From: an unidentified eubacterium SCB49
GTDB lineage: Bacteria > Bacteroidota > Bacteroidia > Flavobacteriales > Flavobacteriaceae
Assembly: GCA_000170815.1 (NCBI GenBank)
Contig: ABCO01000010.1
Coordinates: 1 to 64,000 of the forward strand
Length of the DNA: 64,000 bases
Direction: 5' to 3'
Part shown: piece after piece, positions 54,625-61,735 of the stretch
Position numbering within the stretch: the first letter of the stretch is position 1
Layout of the letters: every line of letters begins with the position of its first letter
The notes under the pieces: generated by a model
Told to the model about the DNA's origin: nothing
Seen by the model: only the letters and a program-made list of their open reading frames with translations
Databases searched by the model: none
Made by a program: the position numbers and the translations under genes

Positions 54625-54864
54625 TTATTCATTATAAAGCTGTCCTCTAGTTGGTTTTAAGCGAACTTTTAAATCTTTCATATATTGATTAGGGACAATC
54701 ATTTCTGCAACCGTATGATTTGGATTAATTGTTTGTACTTGTGTAAAACTATCGTTTATTTTTTCTGAAACAATAAATTCATCAAGATGTATTACATGAT
54801 GTTCTGCCGTTTTTTGAGCATTGGGACCTTTAAAATCCCAGAGCAATTTTATTCTATCTGTCAT
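54625..54864 (-). CDS. Small conserved flavobacterial protein
   Basis: A 79-residue protein, charged and without signal peptide or membrane segment. It begins TDRIKLLWDFKGPNAQKTAEHHVIHLDEF and ends LKVRLKPTRGQLYNE. I recall similar ~80-residue proteins of unknown function across Flavobacteriaceae, with the same start (WDF.GP.A..TAEHH) and end. This length and composition suggest a small alpha/beta domain. No function can be given. A minus-strand TAAATTTA box near 54915 may be its promoter. Confidence 0.65.
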   Translation of the reverse strand: MTDRIKLLWDFKGPNAQKTAEHHVIHLDEFIVSEKINDSFTQVQTINPNHTVAEMIVPNQYMKDLKVRLKPTRGQLYNE

Positions 54865-55038
54865 AGTTTAAATCATTATTATTTCTGAAGTAATAAAAAG
54901 AATGAAACGGCGCTAAATTTAAGCCGTCTTATTATTGAAATATAGGTGTTATTTCAAGGTCAAATTTACAATTATTCTTGAATTATTTGTCTTGCAAACA
55001 TGTACTATAATTGCTTGCTAATCGTTGTAGAATGATGC

Positions 55039-55068
55039 TTGTTTAACGGTTGCTTTTTGTTATTTTTG
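55039..55068 (+). promoter_or_regulatory. Promoter of the parvulin operon
   Basis: TTG (55039-55041), a 19-bp spacer and TATTTTTG (55061-55068) match the Bacteroidota consensus TTG-N19-TAnnTTTG, 34 bp before the ATG of the first foldase gene. This is the best complete promoter in the window. Confidence 0.7.
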
Positions 55069-55102
55069 CGAAGTTAAAAAACACACCTAATTTTTTACAT
55101 TT

Positions 55103-57064
55103 ATGAAACTAAAAATTACCTCAATTTTATTTATGTTACTTGTTACGCTAGTAGCAAGTGCCCAGAAGAAAAGTGATGTTATAATGACTATCGATGGTAA
55201 TCCTGTGTATGCCAATGAGTTTGTGAGGGTGTACCAAAAAAACTTGGAGTTAGTTCAGGATGAATCTCAAAAATCTGTTGATGGATATTTAGATCTTTTT
55301 GTTGATTATAAACTGAAAGTAGCTGAAGCATACGAACAAGGTTTAAATAATAATGATGATTACAGAAAAGAGTTTTCTAAGTATGAAGAACAGTTGTCTC
55401 GTAATTATTTATATGAAGATAAAGTAACCACAGACCTTGCTAAATTGGCTTATGAGCGTGGTAAGTATGACTTAAAAGTAGCGCATATCTTAGTAAGATC
55501 TTCTTATGATGATGTTCCTCAAGATACTTTAAAAGCTTATAATAAAATTAAAGAAGCGCTTGATAAAGCAAGATCTGGTGAAGATTTTGGAACCTTAGCA
55601 GGAACTTATTCTGAAGAGCCTGGAGCTGCAGAGAGAGGTGGAGATATTGGGTACTTTAGCACTTTTACAATGGTGCATCAATTTGAAGATATGGCTTATG
55701 AGACGCCAGTTGGAGAAATTTCAGATATTGTAAGAACTCAATTTGGTTATCATATTTTAAAAGTAGAAGATAAAAGAGAGCGTTCTCCAGATATTACAGT
55801 ATCACATATTATGATCTCTGATAAGGATAATGCAGCCCGTACATTTGATCCAGAAGAGCGTATTAATGAAGTAAATACCTTATTGAAACAAGGTTCAAGT
55901 TTTGAAGATTTAGCAAAGCAATACTCAGAAGATAAAAATTCAGGGAAAAAAGGAGGAAAATTAAATCGTTTTGGAAAAGGACAATTACGTTCTGCAGCGT
56001 TTGAAGAAGTTGCTTACGGTCTAAAAAATGTAGGAGATGTATCTGAACCATTTAAAACTGAGTTTGGATGGCATATTGTTAGATTAGATGAAAAACATAC
56101 ACATCAAACTTTTGAAGAGCAAAAAGAAATGCTTGAAAAGAAAGTAGGAGAAGGCCCAAGATCAAAAATTGTGGTTATGGCTGTCAATGAAAAGATAAAA
56201 GAGAAGTATGGTTTTAAAGGAGAAGATAATTTTAAGCCTTTCTTTACAGAATTTGTTACAGATAGTATTTTTAATAAAACGTGGGATTTTGATGAGAATT
56301 TTTCTCAAAAAGACAAAATGTTATTTGAAATAGGAGATGACTATACAGCTACATATGGCGATTTTGCTTCGTTTATAAAGCAATTACAATTAGATAGAGG
56401 GTTACCAAAAAACAAATCAAGAATTATAGCCGATGGTTATGATATGTTTGAAACTCAGGAACTCAAAAAATACTTTAGAACTAAACTAGAAGAAACAAAT
56501 GAAGATTATGCTTCTGTGATCAGTGAGTATAGAGACGGTTTGTTAATTTTTGATGTGATGCGATTAAATGTTTGGGATAAAGCAAAAAAAGATACAATAG
56601 GATCTAAAGCTTATTACGAAGCGCATAAACAAAATTATAACTGGAAAAAACGTATTAGTGCAGATGTAATCTCTTCAAGTCAGGAAGATATGATAAAAGT
56701 GGCAAGTACTATGTTGTCTAACGGTAAGACTATACAAGAAATAAAAGAAGCGCTTAACCAAAACGATAAAATATCGATTATTGCAAGTAGTGGTAAATAT
56801 GAAGAAGATGACCAGAGTCTCCCTGAAAATTTTGTAATTGAAAAGGGCGTTTCTAAACCTTATGAGCAACACGGTAATTTTGTGATCGTAAATGTTAAAG
56901 ATATTATCCCGTCAAGAGTAAAACTTTATGATGAAGTAAAAGGAGGTGTGATTAGCGATTATCAAAAGCAAGTAGAAAAAGAATGGATGGAGAGCTTAAG
57001 AGATAAACATAAAGTAGAAGTTAATAAAAAGACACTTAATAAAGTTAAAAAACAATTTGATTAA
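55103..57064 (+). CDS. Peptidylprolyl isomerase with two parvulin domains (PpiD/SurA-like)
   Basis: A 653-residue periplasmic foldase with a signal peptide ending ASAQ. Two rotamase domains follow: ~125-228 (KVAHILVRSSYDD...EEPGAAERGGDIGYFS...FGYHILKVED) and ~232-333 (TVSHIMISDKDN...GKKGGKLNRFGKGQ...FGWHIVRLDE). The C-terminal ~300 residues are helical and probably bind substrate. It likely helps outer-membrane and secreted proteins fold. It is the first of three consecutive foldase genes; the next starts 3 bp after its stop. Confidence 0.9.
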   Translation: MKLKITSILFMLLVTLVASAQKKSDVIMTIDGNPVYANEFVRVYQKNLELVQDESQKSVDGYLDLFVDYKLKVAEAYEQGLNNNDDYRKEFSKYEEQLSRNYLYEDKVTTDLAKLAYERGKYDLKVAHILVRSSYDDVPQDTLKAYNKIKEALDKARSGEDFGTLAGTYSEEPGAAERGGDIGYFSTFTMVHQFEDMAYETPVGEISDIVRTQFGYHILKVEDKRERSPDITVSHIMISDKDNAARTFDPEERINEVNTLLKQGSSFEDLAKQYSEDKNSGKKGGKLNRFGKGQLRSAAFEEVAYGLKNVGDVSEPFKTEFGWHIVRLDEKHTHQTFEEQKEMLEKKVGEGPRSKIVVMAVNEKIKEKYGFKGEDNFKPFFTEFVTDSIFNKTWDFDENFSQKDKMLFEIGDDYTATYGDFASFIKQLQLDRGLPKNKSRIIADGYDMFETQELKKYFRTKLEETNEDYASVISEYRDGLLIFDVMRLNVWDKAKKDTIGSKAYYEAHKQNYNWKKRISADVISSSQEDMIKVASTMLSNGKTIQEIKEALNQNDKISIIASSGKYEEDDQSLPENFVIEKGVSKPYEQHGNFVIVNVKDIIPSRVKLYDEVKGGVISDYQKQVEKEWMESLRDKHKVEVNKKTLNKVKKQFD

Positions 57065-57067
57065 GTG

Positions 57068-57919
57068 ATGGTGAAATGGATATTTCTTATTGGTTGTTTC
57101 TTTGTTTTAAGTTCTTGTGATTTATTAGAAGGAAAAGATGATAGAACGCCAGTAGCTAGAGTGAACAATAACTTTTTGTATGAAGAAGATATAGCTTACC
57201 TAGTAGATAATATCATTTCGAGTGAAGATAGCGCTGTTGTTGTCTCTTCTTATATTAACGAATGGGCAACAGAAGAGTTGTTGGTTAGTCAAGCACTTAT
57301 TAATATTAGTGAAGAACAACAGCAACAATACGATAAATTAGTAAGACAGTATAAAGTAAGCTTGTTAACTGAAGCTTATAAAAATACAATGGTGAGTAGA
57401 GATCTTGATAGTGTTATTAGTCAAGAAGAAATCGACACATTATATAATAAGGATAAGACCAGCTTTTTGCTAAACGATGACTTGTTGAAAATACGTTATG
57501 TGCAACTTGAAGAAGATAACACAAATGTATCTGAGATTAAAAAGCTATTAAAAAATTATGAAAGCTCAGACAAAATAGCCTTGTTAGATATGGCATTGCA
57601 ATTTAAAACTGTAAATCTTAATGATTCTGTATGGATTAAAAAAGAAGTACTGTTTTCAAGAGTGCCTGTTTTTAAAAATCAAGATATAAATCTAACCTCA
57701 GGTAGATTTGCTGAAATAAAAGATTCTACAGGTATTTATGTTTACAAAGTAGAAGATAGATTAAATAAAGGTGACATTGCCCCTAGCGCATTTATAGCTC
57801 CAACATTAAGACAAATTATTCTTAATAGGAGAAAGCTAGAATTGATAAGAAACATTGAAAAAGACATTACTAAAGATGCAATTAAAAACAATAATTTTGA
57901 GATATATAATAAAAAATAA
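57068..57919 (+). CDS. Lipoprotein of the parvulin operon (SurA-N-like, no rotamase domain)
   Basis: A 283-residue lipoprotein (lipobox VLSSC, Cys ~17) starting at the ATG 57068; an in-frame GTG at 57065 is also possible. After the Cys comes VARVNNNFLYEEDI, the start pattern of SurA/PpiD N-terminal domains, then mostly helices. I see no parvulin catalytic domain, so it may be a non-catalytic chaperone or a partner of its neighbours. Similar three-gene sets occur in Flavobacteriaceae. Its 3' end overlaps the next gene by about 44 bp. Confidence 0.75.
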   Translation: MVKWIFLIGCFFVLSSCDLLEGKDDRTPVARVNNNFLYEEDIAYLVDNIISSEDSAVVVSSYINEWATEELLVSQALINISEEQQQQYDKLVRQYKVSLLTEAYKNTMVSRDLDSVISQEEIDTLYNKDKTSFLLNDDLLKIRYVQLEEDNTNVSEIKKLLKNYESSDKIALLDMALQFKTVNLNDSVWIKKEVLFSRVPVFKNQDINLTSGRFAEIKDSTGIYVYKVEDRLNKGDIAPSAFIAPTLRQIILNRRKLELIRNIEKDITKDAIKNNNFEIYNKK

Positions 57920-59348
57920 TATAGCTACGGCTCTAGTTCTTTTAATGACTGTCACTGGTTTTAGCCAGGTGGCTGTAGTAGATAGCACCGGTGTTGTAAA
58001 GGTGCAAAACGATGCTGTTGTAAGTGAACTAGCTTCAAAAACAGATAGCTTAAAGCCATTTGAAAAGTATAAAGTAGAAGGGGTAACTGCTGTTGTTGGT
58101 GAATACGTGATTGTAGAGTTTGATATTGACTTGAGTTATCAAGAATTAAAAGCTCAAGGGATTCCTGTAGAAGAAATTTCACGTTGCCAATTAATGGGTA
58201 AATTGATGGAAGATAAGTTATACGCACACCATGCAAAACAAGATAGTATTATGGTGAGTGATAATGAAATTACACAACAGATAGACCAGCAAATGGAATA
58301 TATGGTAAGTGAACTTGGTTCTGAAGAAAAAGTGGCTGCTTATTATAGAAAAGAGAGTATTAGTGAATTACGTAAAGAGTTATTTGAAGTAAATAAAACT
58401 CAAAAACTGGCAGGAGAAATGCAGCGTAGTATCATCGAAAACGTAGAGGTAACTCCAGAAGAGGTAAGAAGTTTTTTCTATAACATTCCAGAAGATGAAC
58501 GCCCTATATTTAGTGCAGAAGTAGAGGTTGCTCAGTTAGTTGTAGAACCAAAAATAACACAAGAGTCAAGACAAGATGCTATTGATCAGTTAAACGAATG
58601 GCGTACAGATATTTTAGAAAACGGAAGTAGTTTTGCTACTAAAGCAGTTCTTTACTCTAAGGATGGATCTGCACAAAAAGGTGGTTTAATTGCTGGAGTG
58701 AGACGTAACTCTCCAATGGCAAAAGAATTTAAAGATCAAGCTTTTAGTTTATTAGAAGGAGAAATAAGCGAGCCTTTTCAAACAGAATTTGGTTTTCATA
58801 TTTTAAAAGTAGATAAGATAAGAGGTCAAGAGTTAGATATTAGGCATATTATTATTTTTCCAGAAATCAAACAAGAGACTATGGATGCTGCTTATAAAAA
58901 GATTGATACAGTAAGAGCTGCTATTAGAGATCATAAAATATCATTTGCAGATGCTGCTCGTAAATATTCTGATGAAAAAGAAACACGTAACAACGGTGGG
59001 CAGTTAGTGAACCCAGTACGAGGAGATACTCGTTTTGATCTTACTAAAATGGACCCAACCTTAAGTGCACAGGTGTATGACTTACAAGAAGGAGAAGTAT
59101 CAAAGATTTTTACAGACACAGATTTTAAAGGAAAGACTAGCTATAAGATTTTAATGATTACAAATCGTTATGACGAGCATCCTGCAGATTATGTAAAGGA
59201 TTATGAAAAGATTAAAGAATTGGCTTTAAAACAAAAACAAATTAAAGCGATTGAAAAATGGCAAGACGAAAAGATTAAAGAAACGTATGTCAATGTCAAC
59301 AATGATTATACAGATTGTGACTTCTCTGGTAACTGGGTGAAGAAATAA
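57876..59348 (+). CDS. surA: SurA-like peptidylprolyl isomerase
   Basis: A 490-residue periplasmic foldase. A signal peptide (NIATALVLLMTVTGFSQ) is followed by a SurA N-domain (VTAVVGEYVIVEFDI...) and two parvulin domains, ~215-315 (SAEVEVAQLVVEP...AQKGGLIAGVRR...FGFHILKVDK) and ~320-420 (DIRHIIIFPE...RNNGGQLVNP). The start is uncertain: 57855, 57876 and a TTG at 57897 are all in frame; 57876 gives a reasonable leader. All of them overlap the previous gene, so translation is coupled. A strong terminator follows. Confidence 0.88.
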   Translation: MQLKTIILRYIIKNNIATALVLLMTVTGFSQVAVVDSTGVVKVQNDAVVSELASKTDSLKPFEKYKVEGVTAVVGEYVIVEFDIDLSYQELKAQGIPVEEISRCQLMGKLMEDKLYAHHAKQDSIMVSDNEITQQIDQQMEYMVSELGSEEKVAAYYRKESISELRKELFEVNKTQKLAGEMQRSIIENVEVTPEEVRSFFYNIPEDERPIFSAEVEVAQLVVEPKITQESRQDAIDQLNEWRTDILENGSSFATKAVLYSKDGSAQKGGLIAGVRRNSPMAKEFKDQAFSLLEGEISEPFQTEFGFHILKVDKIRGQELDIRHIIIFPEIKQETMDAAYKKIDTVRAAIRDHKISFADAARKYSDEKETRNNGGQLVNPVRGDTRFDLTKMDPTLSAQVYDLQEGEVSKIFTDTDFKGKTSYKILMITNRYDEHPADYVKDYEKIKELALKQKQIKAIEKWQDEKIKETYVNVNNDYTDCDFSGNWVKK

Positions 59349-59366
59349 TATTTCAGAAGTAAAAAG

Positions 59367-59402
59367 AAAAAGGTTAGTTGCTTAATAGTGGCTAACCTTT
59401 TT
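59367..59402 (+). terminator. Terminator of the parvulin operon
   Basis: Arms 59367-59377 (AAAAAGGTTAG) and 59392-59402 pair perfectly over 11 bp, extended inward by wobble pairs, and are followed by a T run. It starts 18 bp past the stop codon. Confidence 0.85.
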
Positions 59403-59478
59403 CTTTTTTAGGATAACCTTGAAAAATCGCTTTTAATATTTTAAATTCGTAGTCAATAATTTTAGCATATAATAATTC

Positions 59479-60432
59479 ATGGGAGACGTAGCAGCAGTTG
59501 AGCAATTAGTTAAAAAATATAACGCACTAAAGCAAGAAATAAAAAAAGTAATTGTAGGGCAAGATGAAGTAGTGGAGCAAGTGCTGCTTTCTGTTTTTTC
59601 TGGCGGACATGCACTCTTAATTGGAGTTCCGGGATTAGCAAAGACCCTTTTGGTAAACACCGTTTCTCAGGCTTTAGGCTTGCAGTTTAAACGAATTCAG
59701 TTTACGCCAGATTTAATGCCTAGTGATATCTTAGGTTCTGAAATATTAGATGAGAGTAGAAACTTTAAGTTTATTAAAGGGCCTATTTTTTCAAATATCG
59801 TATTGGCAGATGAAATTAACCGTACACCACCAAAAACACAAGCTGCTTTATTAGAGGCAATGCAAGAACGTTCTGTAACGGTAGCCGGACAAAACTATAA
59901 GCTAGATTTACCTTATTTTGTACTCGCAACTCAAAACCCTATTGAGCAAGAAGGAACCTATCCTTTGCCAGAAGCACAGTTAGACCGCTTTATGTTTGCA
60001 ATCAATCTTGGTTATCCTTCTTTTTCTGAAGAAGTCGATATTGTAAAGGCAACTACTGCTGGGGTAAAACCTACAGTAAACGCATTGTTTACAGCACAAG
60101 AAATAATCGATTTTCAAGATTTAATACGTCGTATTCCTGTTGCAGATAATGTAGTAGAATATGCCGTTACTTTAGTAGGTAAAACAAGACCTAAAAGTCA
60201 AGCAGCTACAGATGTAATTAAAAACTATATAGACTGGGGAGCAGGTCCAAGGGCTTCACAAAACTTAATTTTAGGAGCAAAAGCTCACGCAGCTTTACAC
60301 GGTAAGTTTTCTCCAGATATTGAAGATGTGCAAAAAGTAGCTATTGGTATCTTGCGTCATCGAATGATTAAAAATTATAAGGCAGAAGCAGAAGGGCTTA
60401 CGATAGAAGAAATTATAAAAGGATTATTTTAA
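59479..60432 (+). CDS. MoxR-family AAA+ ATPase
   Basis: A 317-residue AAA+ chaperone-like ATPase. Walker A GVPGLAKTLL is near 52-61, Walker B IVLADEINRTPPKTQAALLEAMQE near 110-133, sensor 1 YFVLATQNPIEQEGTYPLPEAQLDRFMF near 150-177, and sensor 2 GPRASQNLILGAKA near 255. MoxR proteins usually sit beside DUF58 and von Willebrand (BatA/B) genes and help assemble or activate membrane proteins. Here those partners are absent; two tiny membrane proteins and an STM3941-like gene follow instead (10 bp to the next ORF). Confidence 0.92.
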   Translation: MGDVAAVEQLVKKYNALKQEIKKVIVGQDEVVEQVLLSVFSGGHALLIGVPGLAKTLLVNTVSQALGLQFKRIQFTPDLMPSDILGSEILDESRNFKFIKGPIFSNIVLADEINRTPPKTQAALLEAMQERSVTVAGQNYKLDLPYFVLATQNPIEQEGTYPLPEAQLDRFMFAINLGYPSFSEEVDIVKATTAGVKPTVNALFTAQEIIDFQDLIRRIPVADNVVEYAVTLVGKTRPKSQAATDVIKNYIDWGAGPRASQNLILGAKAHAALHGKFSPDIEDVQKVAIGILRHRMIKNYKAEAEGLTIEEIIKGLF

Positions 60433-60442
60433 AATAGATAAT

Positions 60443-60622
60443 ATGCGTATACCTAGATTACTTATTGTTTTTGGAGCTTTACTAGTGATAGTTGGAGCCG
60501 TTTTTAAATTAATGCATTGGGGACTTGGTTTTCTTCAGGCAAATACTCTGGTAGGAATAGGAGCTACGCTTATCGTGATAGCCTTGGTTATAATGCTTGT
60601 TAGTCGTATGGCTAATAAATAG
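60443..60622 (+). CDS. Tiny GldL-like membrane protein, copy 1
   Basis: A 59-residue protein with two predicted membrane helices. The core VIVGAVFKLMHW is the same as the N-terminal signature of the gliding/T9SS motor protein GldL (GAxFKxxHW), where charged and His residues in the membrane take part in proton-driven motion. The rest of GldL is missing. It starts 10 bp after the MoxR gene. The next ORF is a paralogue, so the pair arose by duplication. No function is known for such short forms. Confidence 0.7.
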   Translation: MRIPRLLIVFGALLVIVGAVFKLMHWGLGFLQANTLVGIGATLIVIALVIMLVSRMANK

Positions 60623-60634
60623 TCCTATTTTTGT

Positions 60635-60817
60635 ATGAAACTTCAAGATTTTAAAATCCCATTACTTGTTTTAATAGTAGGGTCAGCATTAGTGATTCTT
60701 GGTGCGGTATTTAAAGTACTACATTGGCCATATGCTAACATTTTTATGATGATAGGTGGTGTTTGCGAAGTTATCGCTGCCGTACTTGTTATTCTTCAGT
60801 TGCTTAAGTCTAGATAA
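60635..60817 (+). CDS. Tiny GldL-like membrane protein, copy 2
   Basis: A 60-residue paralogue of the preceding ORF, 12 bp downstream. The conserved core ALVILGAVFKVLHW is followed by a second helix (IGGVCEVIAAVLVILQLL) and a basic tail KSR. The Glu in the second helix corresponds to the intramembrane Glu that is common in GldL-type proteins. It probably forms a two-helix membrane unit, perhaps with copy 1 (inferred). Confidence 0.72.
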   Translation: MKLQDFKIPLLVLIVGSALVILGAVFKVLHWPYANIFMMIGGVCEVIAAVLVILQLLKSR

Positions 60818-60830
60818 AGATTTAATTTCT

Positions 60831-61382
60831 ATGGAGCGAATTGAATTTTATACTAGTAAGAAAAAATCACTCCTCCTTTTAATAGGTTGTATTCTATTTG
60901 TGATTGGTGGTGTTTGGCTGATATTAAATGCAGAAGATGTAAAGCTTTATCACAGGTATAGTAATCCAATTATAGCTTTTTCTGCGGGTGTTGCATCCCT
61001 GCTTTTTTTTGGCTACGCTATGATAGTCTCGATAAAAAAAGTAGTGCAAAATAAAATTGTCTTTACACTTGACCATCTAGGGTTACATTTAAACAATACA
61101 AACTCCAAAACAGATTTAATTAAATGGGATATGATAACCCATTTTGAAGAGGTGTCTATACATAATACAACAATTATGATCATTAGAGTAAAAAACCCAG
61201 AATTTTGGATTGAAAAAGAAACAAGTGTGATGAGAAAAAAAATGTTGATTTATAATAATGATGTTTTTAAGTCACCTTTTAGTCTTTCAGCGGCTTCTTT
61301 GACAATTAGTCATCATGAACTAAAAAACAAATTGAATATCTATTTCAATTTTTATAAACCTAATGTAGATAAAATAAGTTGA
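60831..61382 (+). CDS. STM3941-like membrane protein
   Basis: A 183-residue protein from the ATG at 60831; the frame is open from 60756, overlapping the previous gene, but MERIEFYTSKKK is the family-like start. Two membrane helices (~14-32 and ~50-70) precede a cytoplasmic beta domain (FTLDHLGLHLNN...LIKWDMITHFEEV...NPEFWIEKE) typical of STM3941-family proteins. The function is unknown. It is last in the run MoxR-GldL-like-GldL-like-STM3941. Confidence 0.7.
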   Translation: MERIEFYTSKKKSLLLLIGCILFVIGGVWLILNAEDVKLYHRYSNPIIAFSAGVASLLFFGYAMIVSIKKVVQNKIVFTLDHLGLHLNNTNSKTDLIKWDMITHFEEVSIHNTTIMIIRVKNPEFWIEKETSVMRKKMLIYNNDVFKSPFSLSAASLTISHHELKNKLNIYFNFYKPNVDKIS

Positions 61383-61547
61383 GGGTTTTAACTTCAGAAA
61401 TATGAATGGCTTATTTGCTTTGTGTTGTTTGTTCTCTTCTTTTTTAAAATTCAATAATCATCAATTTTTTCTATTTTGACAATTTTGGCAATGAAATTTT
61501 ATCAATATCGTATAATTAGAGCTAAAACCTATATGTATTATACGAAT

Positions 61548-61580
61548 AGCGCAACATCTGCTGCAGGTGCTATTTTTTTT
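61548..61580 (+). terminator. Terminator-like hairpin before acnB
   Basis: CATCTGC-T-GCAGGTG, with one wobble, plus flanking AGC/GCT pairing, followed by a run of nine T (61572-61580). It lies 165 bp after the STM3941-like gene and may end that operon. I see nothing else firm in 61383-61735; a TATCTTCG at 61601-61608 could be the -7 box of acnB. Confidence 0.5.
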
Positions 61581-61735
61581 TGAAATATTTGCCTTTTTAG
61601 TATCTTCGCAACACTTGTAAAATACGACGTTCTGAAGATTTTGTTGTTACTTTTTTTCTATGGATAAAGAATAAAACATGTCCAATTCTTCAGCTTTTTT
61701 TTGAATTTAAACAATAACATTTCATTATACACTAT

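Noticed and set aside
54906..54926. ACGGC...GCCGT hairpin near 54.9 kb as a terminator or small RNA end
   Set aside because: The stem is only 5 bp, there is no U run, and it lies in the probable promoter region of the 79-residue protein.
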